In this document: positions 42,512 to 51,013 of the stretch, piece after piece
Position numbering within the stretch: position 1 is the first letter of the stretch
Layout of the letters: every line of letters starts with the position of its first letter
Source of the DNA: Cellulosimicrobium cellulans
Lineage (GTDB): Bacteria; Actinomycetota; Actinomycetes; Actinomycetales; Cellulomonadaceae
DNA: 64,000 nucleotides
NCBI RefSeq assembly: GCF_024124905.1
Contig: NZ_JAMXST010000003.1
Location: 558,001-622,000, forward strand
Reading direction: 5' to 3'
Program-made: the position numbers and the translations under genes
Notes under the pieces: model-generated
The model's input: the letters and a program-made list of their open reading frames with translations, nothing else
The model's database searches: none
Told to the model about the DNA's origin: nothing

Positions 42512-44803
42512 GTGAGTAACGACGCCGCCATGCCCGGTACCTCCGACTCGTCCGCGAATCCGTTCCACGACCTCGACCAGTACCTCGCGATCCCGCGGGT
42601 CGGGGGGCTGGCGCTGTCGCCCGACGGGGCGCGCCTGGTCACGACCGTCCAGACCCTCGACCCGCAGCGCACGGGGTACCGGACGGCGCTGTGGGAGGTG
42701 GACCCCGCGGGCCACGCCCCGGCGCGTCGGCTCACGCGCAGCACCCAGGGCGAGTCGAGCGCGACGTTCACGGGGGCGGGCGACGTCCTGTTCACGTCCG
42801 CCCGCCCCGACCCGGACGGCGGTTCCGACGACGACCCGAAGGCCGCGCTGTGGCTGCTCCCGGCGACGGGCGGCGAGGCGCGCGTCGTCGCGACGGCGCC
42901 CGCGGGCGTGAGCGGCCCGCTCGCCGCGGCGGACGCACCGGTGGTCTCGGTCGCGGCGAAGGTGCTGCCGAGCGCGCGCGACCTGGCGCACGACGCCGAG
43001 CTCCGCGCCGCGCGCAAGGACGCCAAGGTCGCGGCGATCCTCCACAGCGCGTACCCCGTGCGCCAGTGGGACCACGACCGCGGCCCGGACGAGGCGCACC
43101 GGTTCGTCGGCGACCTCACGGCCCTCGTCGACGAGCCCGCCCACCCGCTCCCCGCACCGGCCGACGACGCCGGGTCCGACGGCACCGACGCGCCCCACGA
43201 CCCCCGGCTCCTCGACCTGCGCGACGTGGCCCGCGGCGTCGGGCAGGCGTCCGCGCCGGGCCGCGCGCTGCACGACCACTCCGCAGACCTCTCCGCCGAC
43301 GGCACGACCCTCGTCACGACGTGGCAGGTCGCCGGCCCGGGGCCGCAGGTGCGCAACACGCTCGTCGCGATCGACACCGCGACGGGCGCGCGCCGCACGC
43401 TCGTCGACGAGCCGAGCGCGGAGGCGCACTGGCCGCGCATCTCGCCGGACGGAGCGTGGGTCGCGTTCGTGCGCGAGACGATCTCGACGCCGCACCAGGC
43501 GCCGGAGGAGAGCCTCGCCGTCGTGCCGCTGCACGCGCCCGACGGGCCTGCCGGCGCGGGCGTCGACCACGACGACTCCGCGACGACACGCGCCGAGAAC
43601 CACGCGACCCCGCGCACGCTCGTGCCGCACTGGGACCGCTGGCCGACGTCGCTGCGCTGGCTCCCCGACGGCTCGGGCCTGCTCGTCACGGCCGACGACG
43701 ACGGCCGCGGGCCGGTCTTCCTCGTCGCCTTCTCCCCGGACGGCGCGGCGGAGAACGGCACCGCCGAGCGCGTGACGAGCGACGACGCCGTCTTCACGGA
43801 CGTGCAGGTCGCGCCCGACGGGCGCACGGCGTACGCGCTGCGGACGAGCTACCTCGAGCCGTCGCACCCGGTGCGCATCGACGTCGGGGCGTTCCTCGAC
43901 TCCGGTGCGGCGGGCGGCCGCACCCCGGTGCCCGCGACGCCGTTGCGCGGGCCGGTCGCGACGCCCGACCTCCCGGGCACGCTCGTCGACGTCGAGACCG
44001 CCGCGGCCGACGACGTGCGCGTGCGCGGCTGGCTCGCGCTGCCGCACGGTGCGTCCGCGGAGAACCCGGCCCCGCTGCTGCTGTGGATCCACGGCGGCCC
44101 GCTCGGTTCGTGGAACGCGTGGAGCTGGCGCTGGAACCCGTGGCTGATGGTCGCGCGCGGGTACGCGGTGCTGCTGCCGGACCCGGCGCTCTCGACCGGG
44201 TACGGGCAGGACTTCGTGCAGCGCGGGTGGGGCGCGTGGGGCAAGGCCCCGTACACGGACCTGCTCGCGATCACGGACGCCGTGGAGGCGCGCCCGGAGG
44301 TCGACGCGTCGCGGACGGCCGCGATGGGTGGCTCGTTCGGCGGGTACATGGCGAACTGGGTCGCGGGCCACACGGACCGCTTCCGCGCGATCGTCACGCA
44401 CGCGAGCCTGTGGGCGCTCGACCAGTTCGGCCCGACGACCGACCACGCGTACTACTGGGCGCGCGAGATGACGCCGGAGATGGCGCTGGAGAACAGCCCG
44501 CACCGGTTCGTCCAGGACATCGTCACGCCGATGCTCGTCATCCACGGCGACAAGGACTACCGGGTGCCGATCGGCGAGGGCCTGCGGCTCTGGTACGAGC
44601 TGCTCGACTCGTCCGGCCTGCCCGCCGGGCCCGACGGCGAGACCGTGCACCGGTTCCTGTTCTACCCGGACGAGAACCACTGGATCCTCCAGCCGCAGCA
44701 CGCGAAGGTCTGGTACCAGGTCGTGCTCGCGTTCCTCGCGGAGCACGTGCTCGGCGCCACCCCGGGCGAGGACGACGCGGCGCTGCCGACGACGCTCGGC
44801 TGA
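42512..44803 (+). CDS. S9 family peptidase (prolyl-oligopeptidase type)
   Basis: A 763-residue peptidase with a seven-blade propeller-like N-half (about 20-480; ISPDGAWVAFV, LPDGSGLLVTAD) and an alpha/beta hydrolase C-half (about 500-763). The triad is S608 in GGSFGGYM, D682 in GDKDYRVP and H723 in ENHWILQPQH. GGPLGSWNAWSW lines the oxyanion hole. Without a signal peptide it is cytoplasmic and trims short peptides. The GTG start follows TAGGAC by 6 bases (possible leaderless -10) with no stronger site. Palindromic repeats flank both sides of the gene. Confidence 0.93.
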   Translation: MSNDAAMPGTSDSSANPFHDLDQYLAIPRVGGLALSPDGARLVTTVQTLDPQRTGYRTALWEVDPAGHAPARRLTRSTQGESSATFTGAGDVLFTSARPDPDGGSDDDPKAALWLLPATGGEARVVATAPAGVSGPLAAADAPVVSVAAKVLPSARDLAHDAELRAARKDAKVAAILHSAYPVRQWDHDRGPDEAHRFVGDLTALVDEPAHPLPAPADDAGSDGTDAPHDPRLLDLRDVARGVGQASAPGRALHDHSADLSADGTTLVTTWQVAGPGPQVRNTLVAIDTATGARRTLVDEPSAEAHWPRISPDGAWVAFVRETISTPHQAPEESLAVVPLHAPDGPAGAGVDHDDSATTRAENHATPRTLVPHWDRWPTSLRWLPDGSGLLVTADDDGRGPVFLVAFSPDGAAENGTAERVTSDDAVFTDVQVAPDGRTAYALRTSYLEPSHPVRIDVGAFLDSGAAGGRTPVPATPLRGPVATPDLPGTLVDVETAAADDVRVRGWLALPHGASAENPAPLLLWIHGGPLGSWNAWSWRWNPWLMVARGYAVLLPDPALSTGYGQDFVQRGWGAWGKAPYTDLLAITDAVEARPEVDASRTAAMGGSFGGYMANWVAGHTDRFRAIVTHASLWALDQFGPTTDHAYYWAREMTPEMALENSPHRFVQDIVTPMLVIHGDKDYRVPIGEGLRLWYELLDSSGLPAGPDGETVHRFLFYPDENHWILQPQHAKVWYQVVLAFLAEHVLGATPGEDDAALPTTLG

Positions 44804-44826
44804 GCACGAGGTAGCCCGCACGCGAC

Positions 44827-44873
44827 CACGAGGTTGCTGTCGTGATCGGCTCGATGACGACAGCGACCTCGTG
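44827..44873. repeat. Family A palindrome, copy 5
   Basis: Bases 44827-44843 (CACGAGGTTGCTGTCGT) pair with 44857-44873 with one mismatch over a 13-base loop. It sits between convergent peptidase and sigma-factor genes. Confidence 0.82.
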
Positions 44874-44899
44874 CTCGACGCCGGTGATCCGCGGGGCGG

Positions 44900-46207
44900 T
44901 CACGGGAGGGTGCGGAGGCGGGCCGCGCGGAGCGTGAGGTAGTCGCGCTCCGCGGGGCTCGGCGTCGCCGCCGCGGCGGCGACGTACTGCCCGACGGCGG
45001 CCCGCGTCTCGCCCGCCCGCTCCAGCAGGTGCGCGCGCACCGCCGGCAGGCGGTGGCTCGTCGCGAGCGCGCCGTCGAGGCCGTCGAGGAGGGCGAGGCC
45101 CGCGCGCGGGCCGTCGACCATCGCGACCGCGACCGCGCGGTTGAGCGTGACGTGCGGGCTCGGGTCGAGGCGCTCCAGCACCGAGTACAGCGCCAGGACC
45201 CGTTCCCAGTCGGTCGCGTCCGTGCTCGGTGCCTGCGCGTGCAGCGCCGCGACCGCGGCCTGCACCTGGTACGACCCGACGAGACCGTGGCGGAGCGTCG
45301 CGGTGACGATCCGGACGCCCTCGACGATCTCCGCGTGGTCCCAGCGCGTGCGGTCCTGGTCGGCGAGCGGCACGAGCTCCCCCCGCGGACCGGTCCGGGC
45401 GTCGCGACGGGCGTCCGTGAGGAGCATGAGCGCGAGCAGCCCGCCGACCTCCGGGTCGTCCGGCAGCAGCGCGTGCACCGTCCGGGCCAGCCGGATCGCC
45501 TCGCCCGACAGGTCCGCGCGCCGCAGCAGCGGCCCCGAGGTCGCCGTGTGCCCCTCGGTGAACACGACGTAGAGGACGCGCAGCACGGCGGCGAGCCGCG
45601 CGTCCCACTCGCCCGGACCCGGGGTCGCGAACGGGCGGTCGAGCGCGGCGAGGCGCCGCCTCGCGCGCGTGAGGCGCTGCGTCATGGTCGCCTCGGGGAC
45701 GCCGAACGCGCGGGCGATCTCCGCCGTCGTGAGCCCGCCGACGGTCCGCAGCGTCAGCGCGACGGCGCTCGCGGGCGGCAGGTCGGGGTGGCAGCAGAGG
45801 AAGAAGAGGGTGAGCGAGTCGTCGACGTCGATCGCCCGCCCCGCCGCGCCCGGCCCGCCGCCGGGCGCGGCGGACCGGGCGGCGGACGAGGCCTCGCCCC
45901 CGAGGCCTGCGGGGGCGAGGCCCGCCGAGTCCGGGTCGCGCCGCGCGGTCGTCTCCTCCCGGCGGCGCCGCGCGACGTCGGCCCGGACGGTGTCCACGAG
46001 CCGCCGCTCCGCGACGCGCACGAGCCAGGCCCGCGGGTCGTCGGGGAGCCCGTCCGCCGGCCAGCGGGTCGCGGCCGCGAGCAACGCCTCCTGGAGCGCG
46101 TCCTCGGCGTCGGCGAGGTCGCCGCAGCGCCGCACCAGGAGGCCGAGGACGCGCGGGCGGAGGTCCCGCAGCAGGTCCTCCACCGGCTCGGGGGCCGTGG
46201 CGGTCAC
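44900..46207 (-). CDS. ECF42-type RNA polymerase sigma factor
   Basis: A 435-residue sigma factor with a long C-terminal extension. Region 2 is DAEDALQEALLAAATRWPADG with PRAWLVRVAERRLVDTVR; region 4 is LTLRTVGGLTTAEIARAFGVPEATMTQRLTRARRRLAALD. Beyond residue about 200 is the TPR-like SnoaL-free extension typical of ECF42 (LYVVFTEGHTATSGPLLRRADL, DRTRWDHAEIVEGV). ECF42 factors act without an anti-sigma and need this tail. It starts with GTG 7 bases after the DGPF gene, the standard ECF42 arrangement. Confidence 0.92.
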   Translation of the reverse strand: MTATAPEPVEDLLRDLRPRVLGLLVRRCGDLADAEDALQEALLAAATRWPADGLPDDPRAWLVRVAERRLVDTVRADVARRRREETTARRDPDSAGLAPAGLGGEASSAARSAAPGGGPGAAGRAIDVDDSLTLFFLCCHPDLPPASAVALTLRTVGGLTTAEIARAFGVPEATMTQRLTRARRRLAALDRPFATPGPGEWDARLAAVLRVLYVVFTEGHTATSGPLLRRADLSGEAIRLARTVHALLPDDPEVGGLLALMLLTDARRDARTGPRGELVPLADQDRTRWDHAEIVEGVRIVTATLRHGLVGSYQVQAAVAALHAQAPSTDATDWERVLALYSVLERLDPSPHVTLNRAVAVAMVDGPRAGLALLDGLDGALATSHRLPAVRAHLLERAGETRAAVGQYVAAAAATPSPAERDYLTLRAARLRTLP

Positions 46208-46214
46208 GTGGCGG

Positions 46215-46616
46215 TCACTGCTCGGACGCGGGCGCGCTCATGACCTGGCGGACCTCGATGTACTCGCCGATCGGGGCGCCTCCTGGGCCGGGCGCGGCCG
46301 ACGCCTGCGCCGCGATCTCGACCGCGCGGTCCTGGCTGTCGACGTCGACGATCCAGTAGCCCGCGAGGAACTCCTTCGACTCGGGGAACGGGCCGTCGGT
46401 GACGACCGGGGCCGTGCGGCCGTCGGACGTGACGACGAGCGCCTGGTCCGGACCGGCCAGCCCCTGGGCGTCGACGAGCTCGCCCGACGCGGCGAGCTGC
46501 TCGCCGAGCGCGCGCTGGAACGCGATGTGCGCCTCGACGTCCTCCGGTGCCCACTCGTGGATCGGGAGGTCGCAGTGCGCCGCCTGCGTGTACGTCTTCA
46601 CCAGCATGTACCTCAT
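46215..46616 (-). CDS. DGPF/YCII-domain protein, ECF42 partner
   Basis: A 133-residue protein of the YCII-related fold. The namesake DGPF motif stands in VVTDGPFPESKEFLAGYWIV, followed by the conserved D-x-D and E-x-R-x2 segments. It heads the operon with the ECF42 gene. DGPF proteins are usual targets and neighbours of ECF42 factors; their activity is unsettled. The ATG has GGAAGGA upstream, and a CRP-type site lies about 96 bases upstream. Confidence 0.93.
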   Translation of the reverse strand: MRYMLVKTYTQAAHCDLPIHEWAPEDVEAHIAFQRALGEQLAASGELVDAQGLAGPDQALVVTSDGRTAPVVTDGPFPESKEFLAGYWIVDVDSQDRAVEIAAQASAAPGPGGAPIGEYIEVRQVMSAPASEQ

Positions 46617-46711
46617 GGTCCGTTCCTTCCGTCGGTCGGCGCTCCGTCGGCGCCGTCACGAGGAGGTCGGAGCCGACGGCCCGCTCCCGACACGTCTCGG
46701 TCGTGGGTCCG

Positions 46712-46727
46712 TGTGAACTGGATCACA
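46712..46727. promoter_or_regulatory. CRP/GlxR-type operator
   Basis: TGTGAACTGGATCACA fits TGTGA-N6-TCACA exactly, the binding site of cAMP receptor-type regulators (GlxR in corynebacteria). It lies upstream of the DGPF-ECF42 operon. Confidence 0.78.
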
Positions 46728-46789
46728 CCACAGTCACCCTGGTCGTGACGAGCGTCGGCGAGCCTGCCGAGTGCGACGTACCGCGCTGT

Positions 46790-46844
46790 CGAGCACGACG
46801 TCGCTGTCGCGAGGGGCCGTATTCCGACAGCAACGTCGTGCTCG
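46790..46844. repeat. Family A palindrome, copy 6
   Basis: Bases 46790-46809 (CGAGCACGACGTCGCTGTCG) pair with 46825-46844 with one mismatch over a 15-base loop. It starts 5 bases beyond the stop codon of the downstream-reading ECF sigma gene. Confidence 0.83.
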
Positions 46845-46849
46845 GCGGG

Positions 46850-47416
46850 TCACGCGTGGGCGCGGAGCTGGGCCAGGCCGCGGCGCGCGTGGCTCTTGAC
46901 CGTGCCGAGCGGGAGGCCGGTCTCGGCCGCGACCTGGGCGTGCGTGCGGCCCTGCGCGTACACGAGGCGCACCACGCGCCGCCGCTCCGGGGACAAGCGG
47001 CGCAGCGAGCCCTCCAGGTCGACGCGAGCGACGACGTCGTCGGCCGGGTCGCGGACGACCGTCACGGGCCGGCCGCGCGAGGCCGCCTCGCGGCGTCGTG
47101 CCTCGCGTGCGCGGTCCGTCAGGAGGTCTGCGGCGACGTGGCGCGCGATACCGAGCAGCCAGACGGGAAGGTCGCCCCGCGCCGGGTCGAACCGGTCGCG
47201 CGAGCGCCACGCGGCGAGGAAGACGAGCTGGGTGGCGTCGTCGGTGTCGGCCGGGTCGCCCAGGCGCCGGGCGACGACCGCGCGGACGAGCGGCGCCCAG
47301 CGCGCGTACGCGGCGCGGAGGTCGAACGGGCGGTCGCCGTCGAGGGCGCCGGGCGCGCGCTCGCCCCGCCTCGCGCCCTGCTCGGCGCGGGGGAGACGTG
47401 CCACGGTCCCGACCAT
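46850..47416 (-). CDS. ECF-type RNA polymerase sigma factor
   Basis: A 188-residue sigma-70 family factor. Region 2 has DTDDATQLVFLAAWRSRDRF and region 4 RVVRLVYAQGRTHAQVAAETGLPLGTVKSHARRGLAQLR, with the regions joined by an Arg-rich linker (RREAASRGR). No anti-sigma gene adjoins it. The ATG at 47416 has a weak GGTGA upstream; nearby in-frame starts cannot be excluded. Its promoter class is unknown. Confidence 0.9.
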   Translation of the reverse strand: MVGTVARLPRAEQGARRGERAPGALDGDRPFDLRAAYARWAPLVRAVVARRLGDPADTDDATQLVFLAAWRSRDRFDPARGDLPVWLLGIARHVAADLLTDRAREARRREAASRGRPVTVVRDPADDVVARVDLEGSLRRLSPERRRVVRLVYAQGRTHAQVAAETGLPLGTVKSHARRGLAQLRAHA

Positions 47417-47540
47417 CGCGTCACCGGTCCTCGTCGTCCTCCTCCCAGTGTCCGACGCCGCGGCGCGGGACGCGAGGTCGCGCGGCGCGGCGGGGCGGGA
47501 ACGGCGGCGGCGGTGGCGGGCGGCCGCGGTCAGGCGGGCG

Positions 47541-47729
47541 TCAGCGGTGCACCGGGCGGCGCTGGTGGACGTGCCGGTCGTGCACGGCCTTGCCGAGCTC
47601 GTAGATCGAGCCGACGAGGATCGCGGTGATGACGAGCGCACCGAAGATCAGGAACCACTGCGACATGCCGTTCCCGATCCCCGTGACGCCGATCGTCCCG
47701 CCGGATCCGGCAGCGAGCGACGCGAACAT
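47541..47729 (-). CDS. Small single-TM protein
   Basis: A 62-residue protein with one helix, SQWFLIFGALVITAILVGSI, a Gly-rich N-part and a His/Arg-rich tail (HDRHVHQRRPVH). A very strong ribosome site, GGGAGGAGG, stands 4 bases ahead of the ATG. I do not recognise a family. The His tail could bind metal. Confidence 0.7.
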   Translation of the reverse strand: MFASLAAGSGGTIGVTGIGNGMSQWFLIFGALVITAILVGSIYELGKAVHDRHVHQRRPVHR

Positions 47730-47831
47730 GGCGACCTCCTCCCGAGGGGGCGGACGTGCCCTCTCGTCCGGGGTTCGCCCGCGGGCCCTCGGACGGATGC
47801 GCTCGCGCGGTCCGGACCCGGCGGTCGCGCG

Positions 47832-48038
47832 TCAGGCGACGGTGGACGGGAGCGGGGCGAAGGCCGCGCGCCAGCGGCGCACGAGGCGGCGGTCGGCCGC
47901 ACCCCGGGCCGCGGCCCACGCGCAGTGCTGGGTCGTCTCGCGGTGCTCCAGCAGGGCGTCGCGGTCGTGCTCGAGGGCCCAGAGCAGGGCCGTGCGCACC
48001 TCGGTGCGCGAAGGGGCGGAGGGCAGGGTGTCGTGCAT
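47832..48038 (-). CDS. Short hypothetical protein
   Basis: A 68-residue protein, mostly helical (EVRTALLWALEHDRDALLEH; RRLVRRWRAAFAPL). No signal or membrane part. The ribosome site is weak (GAGACGG). No known family is seen; the gene call rests on frame, codon use and position. Confidence 0.45.
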   Translation of the reverse strand: MHDTLPSAPSRTEVRTALLWALEHDRDALLEHRETTQHCAWAAARGAADRRLVRRWRAAFAPLPSTVA

Positions 48039-48157
48039 GGTCCGTCTCGTCGTCGGTCGGTCTTCGGGCGGCCGGATGACCGCTTTCACCCGACAAGACG
48101 GCACAAGTCGCCGTCCGTGACGCGAGTTCGGTGACTTTTTTCCGGAGAACGTGTGAT

Positions 48158-48194
48158 GCCGGTCGCACGGGTGGGTCCCTCCCGTGCGACCGGC
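48158..48194 (-). terminator. Hairpin after the hydrolase gene, 14-bp perfect stem
   Basis: GCCGGTCGCACGGG (48158-48171) pairs with CCCGTGCGACCGGC (48181-48194) over a 9-base loop, 35 bases beyond the hydrolase stop codon. An A6 run lies a further 20 bases along. A likely terminator. Confidence 0.65.
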
Positions 48195-48228
48195 TCACGA
48201 CCAGCCGCTGCGCTGGGTGGGGCGTCGG

Positions 48229-48966
48229 TCAGGAGACCGCGGCGACCAGCGCGGCCGCGAGGTCGCGCGGGCGCGAGAACATGGGCCAGTGCCCGGTCGG
48301 CAGGTCGACGTAGGTGAGGTCCGTGAGCTCGCCCAGCTCGGTGTGCAGGGGCGGGCCGGGGTGGGCGAGCTCGGCGAGCACGGCGGAGGGGATCGAGGAG
48401 CAGATCGCGGTCGTCGGGACGTGCAGGCGTTCCGGGTTCGTCACGTGCACCGGGCCGCGCGCGACCGGGCCGGGCGTCGGCACCGCGCGCTCGCGGAACC
48501 GTGCGAGCGCGTCGTCGTCCAGGCCGTCGAGGCTCGACCCGTCCTCGGCCAGCACCTCCCAGCCCGGCAGCGGGACCTCGGCCGCGTCCGCCGGGAGGTC
48601 GGGCGAGAGGGCCGCACCGTCGACCAGGGGGCCGGTGTCGACGTACACGATCCGCTCGATCCGGGCCGGGTCGCGGTCGGCGACCTGCTGCACGACGGGC
48701 CCGCCGCCGCTGTGGCCGACGAGCGCGACCCGGCCGTCGAGCCCGGCGACGAGCCGCGCGACGGCGTCCACGTGGTCGTCGCGCGTGACGCGGGCCCGGT
48801 CCTGTGCGGTTGCACCGGGCTCCAGCCCGGGGAGGGTCACGGCGTGCGGCACGAGGCCGGCGGCTTCGAGGTGGGGGACGACGTCGTCCCACGCCCACGC
48901 GCCCAGCCAGAAGCCGGGGACGAGGACGACGTGGACGGGCGGTTCCGGCGTGTCGTGGTTGCTCAT
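48229..48966 (-). CDS. Alpha/beta hydrolase (esterase-like)
   Basis: A 245-residue cytoplasmic hydrolase. HVVLVPGFWLGAWAWDDVV gives the oxyanion strand, VALVGHSGGGPVVQQ the nucleophile elbow (Ser in GHSGG), and LPTGHWPMFSRP the catalytic His. Family resemblance is to hydrolases with the PGFWLGAW start, which act on esters. The ATG at 48966 is read just downstream of a strong dyad at 48987-49010. Confidence 0.9.
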   Translation of the reverse strand: MSNHDTPEPPVHVVLVPGFWLGAWAWDDVVPHLEAAGLVPHAVTLPGLEPGATAQDRARVTRDDHVDAVARLVAGLDGRVALVGHSGGGPVVQQVADRDPARIERIVYVDTGPLVDGAALSPDLPADAAEVPLPGWEVLAEDGSSLDGLDDDALARFRERAVPTPGPVARGPVHVTNPERLHVPTTAICSSIPSAVLAELAHPGPPLHTELGELTDLTYVDLPTGHWPMFSRPRDLAAALVAAVS

Positions 48967-49403
48967 GAGCTCACCCTGGCAGCACGTCGGTGACAGCCGC
49001 CTGTCACCGATCTCGGCGACGAGGTCGGGGAGTCGCGGTCGACCCTCGCGACCCGTGCGGAGGTTTGTTAGTCTCCCTTTCGAACGGCGCCATCGGCAGC
49101 CTCGATCCTGCGTGCCGTCGTTCCCGGGGGAATTCAGGCCCTTTCTCGGCATGCCAAGAAATGCCTCTTCGCGACGCATTCTCGCGGTATTTCTCCCCGG
49201 CGAATTCCACTGGCATTCGAGCGGTTCGTCCCGGTATGTTCGTCCTGCCCCACCCAAGGATGGGCTGGTCGGGTCGTTGAACGCACAGGCGCCCGGGAAG
49301 ACACCCATCCCGACATTCTCGGTCGCCGCCGCACGCCACGAGCGACGTGCGACACGCCGGCCATGTTCGCGTTGCGTCCGCCGCACAGGCTGGAGATTTC
49401 GCC
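48967..49403. other. 437-bp gene-free region, low GC for this window
   Basis: It holds the dyad at 48987-49010. From about 49060 the base composition falls clearly below that of the neighbours (GAATTC twice, AAATGCC, ATTTCTC). Inverted pairs include GGCAT-N8-ATGCC near 49149-49166 and GGAATTC/GAATTCC at about 49130 and 49203. A frame opening at ATG 49151 (MPRNASSRRILAVFLPGEF...) has no good ribosome site and poor codon use. It may be a structured leader of the glycosyltransferase operon, or foreign DNA. Confidence 0.6.
48987..49010. promoter_or_regulatory. Palindromic operator before the hydrolase gene
   Basis: TCGGTGACAG and CTGTCACCGA are inverted copies around a CCGC centre, 21 bases upstream of the hydrolase start. 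It has the form of a TetR- or MarR-type site; the regulator is not adjacent. Confidence 0.65.
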
Positions 49404-50366
49404 ATGACCATCGAGATCAGTGTCGTCATTCCTACGTACAACCGCGCACGGCTGCTCCACCACACCCTCGACGCGCTCCGACGTCAGACGCTCGCCGCCG
49501 ACCGGTTCGAGGTCGTGGTCGTCGACGACGGCGGGAGCGACGACGCGGAGGACGTCGTGCGCTCGTTCGCCGACGACCTCGACGTCAAGTACTACTGGCA
49601 GGAGGACGCCGGGTTCCGCGCCGGGAAGGCCCGGAACATCGGCACCGCCATCGCCTCGGGGACGTACGTCGTCTACGTCGACACGGGCGTCCTGCTCGGG
49701 TCGCGCACGCTCGAGACCCACCTGGAGATCCACGGCCGCGCGACCTACCCGACCGTGGTCGTCGGCTACGTGTACGGGTTCGAGTTCGACGCGGCGGCGC
49801 TCGACGCGCTCGCCGGCGGCCTCGACCACCAGGACGCCGACGCGACGATCGACCTCCTCCACGAGCGCGGTGCGTTCGACGTCCGTGAGAAGCAGTACCA
49901 GGAGCTCGGCGAGATCATCGCGGGCTGGCCCGCCCCGTTCGACATCTTCTGGACCTGCCACGCCTCGGCCGAGCGCGAGGAGGTCCTCGCAGCGGGCATG
50001 TTCGACGAGTCGTTCACGAGCTGGGGAGGCGAAGACGTCGACCTCGGCGTCCGCCTTTTCCAGCGCAACAACCTGTTCGTCATGGAGCGCACCGCGAGGT
50101 CGTTCCACTGGCCGCACGACAAGGAGGTGGAGGACCTGCGGGAGTCGTCCGCCAACGCCGCGGACCGGATCCACGAGAAGTACGGGCTGTGGGTCACCAG
50201 CTTCTACGGCAAGGATCTCCAGGACGAGAAGTACTCGCTCAACAAGGTCATCCGGATCTTCACCGGCAACGGCGCCCAGGGCACCAAGCCGTCGACCGGC
50301 ACGACCGGCACCGCCGAAGCGACCGATGCGGCCGGCGCGACCCGCGGCACCCCGGGGGCGCGCTGA
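49404..50366 (+). CDS. Family 2 glycosyltransferase
   Basis: A 320-residue inverting sugar transferase. The GT-A fold shows ISVVIPTYNRARLLHHTLDA, VVVVDDGGSDD and GFRAGKARNIG with YVVYVDTGVLL as the metal site (D-x-D replaced by VDTG), and DESFTSWGGEDVDLGVRLF as the ED-containing acceptor site of galactosyltransferase-7C type. The acceptor is unknown. The ATG at 49404 has TGGAGA 7 bases upstream; an in-frame start 19 codons earlier lies in the odd leader. The Thr/Ala-rich tail is disordered. It is first in a three-gene operon with an acyltransferase and a MATE pump. Confidence 0.9.
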   Translation: MTIEISVVIPTYNRARLLHHTLDALRRQTLAADRFEVVVVDDGGSDDAEDVVRSFADDLDVKYYWQEDAGFRAGKARNIGTAIASGTYVVYVDTGVLLGSRTLETHLEIHGRATYPTVVVGYVYGFEFDAAALDALAGGLDHQDADATIDLLHERGAFDVREKQYQELGEIIAGWPAPFDIFWTCHASAEREEVLAAGMFDESFTSWGGEDVDLGVRLFQRNNLFVMERTARSFHWPHDKEVEDLRESSANAADRIHEKYGLWVTSFYGKDLQDEKYSLNKVIRIFTGNGAQGTKPSTGTTGTAEATDAAGATRGTPGAR

Positions 50367-51013
50367 TGGTCGCGCTCTACGACAACGAGTACCCCTGCCG
50401 CCCGGACTGGCCCGTGGCCGGCACGGTCACCGAGGCGCTGCGGGCGCACGGGGTCGACGTCGGGGACGGCACGAGCTTCGTCGGCGTCCCGCGCGTCGCG
50501 TTCACCCAGGTCGCGGACTCGGAGGACGGTCCCCGCGCCCTGCGCCGCGACGACTTCCGGGGCGCGATCCGGATCGGTGCCCGCTGCTACGTCGAGTCGA
50601 CCGTCAACCCGGCGTTCCACAGCCAGCCGGTGAAATTGAGCTCGATCAAGGTCGCGGACCGGGACGCCGGGCGCATCGAGGTCGGCGACGACGTCGTGCT
50701 CCAGGGTGTCGCGATCGTCGCGTACGAGCACGTGGAGATCGGCGACGGCGTGATGTTCGGCCCTCTGGTCACGATCATGGACAGCAGCGGGCACCCGTTG
50801 CGCGACCGGGGCGGCGCGCGCGAGGCCGCCCGGATCACGTCGGCACCCGTGCGCGTCGGCGACGGCGCGTGGGTCGGGACCGGGGCGACGATCCTCAAGG
50901 GGGTCGAGATCGGCGAGGGGGGCGTCGTCGGCGCCCAGAGCGTGGTCTACGAGTCCGTCCCCGCCGGTGCCGTCGTCGTGGGCAACCCGGCGCGCGTCGT
51001 CAAGCAGCTGTGA
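50366..51013 (+). CDS. Left-handed beta-helix (hexapeptide) acyltransferase
   Basis: A 215-residue O-/N-acyltransferase-like protein. Hexapeptide repeats run from about residue 65 to 210 (IRIGARCYVESTVNP, IEVGDDVVLQGVAIVA, VEIGDGVMFGPLVTIM, VRVGDGAWVGTGATILKG, VEIGEGGVVGAQSVV, VVVGNPARVVKQ). DSSGHP supplies the catalytic His. It probably acetylates the sugar product of the glycosyltransferase. It starts by a TGATG overlap with that gene. The first 60 residues differ from common WbbJ-type enzymes. Confidence 0.88.
   Translation: MVALYDNEYPCRPDWPVAGTVTEALRAHGVDVGDGTSFVGVPRVAFTQVADSEDGPRALRRDDFRGAIRIGARCYVESTVNPAFHSQPVKLSSIKVADRDAGRIEVGDDVVLQGVAIVAYEHVEIGDGVMFGPLVTIMDSSGHPLRDRGGAREAARITSAPVRVGDGAWVGTGATILKGVEIGEGGVVGAQSVVYESVPAGAVVVGNPARVVKQL

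Noticed and set aside
46899-48134. Plus-strand 412-codon frame over the ECF sigma gene
   Set aside because: Shadow frame, Arg/Ser-rich, no domain; the minus strand has a clear sigma factor and small genes with good ribosome sites.
48990-49280. Plus-strand 96-codon frame upstream of the glycosyltransferase
   Set aside because: It starts inside the palindromic operator, has irregular codon use, and its product shows no family, leader peptide or repeat pattern. I leave it as non-coding.
49004-49465. Minus-strand frame of about 150 codons through the low-GC leader
   Set aside because: It overlaps the start of the glycosyltransferase, has poor codon bias and no ribosome site.
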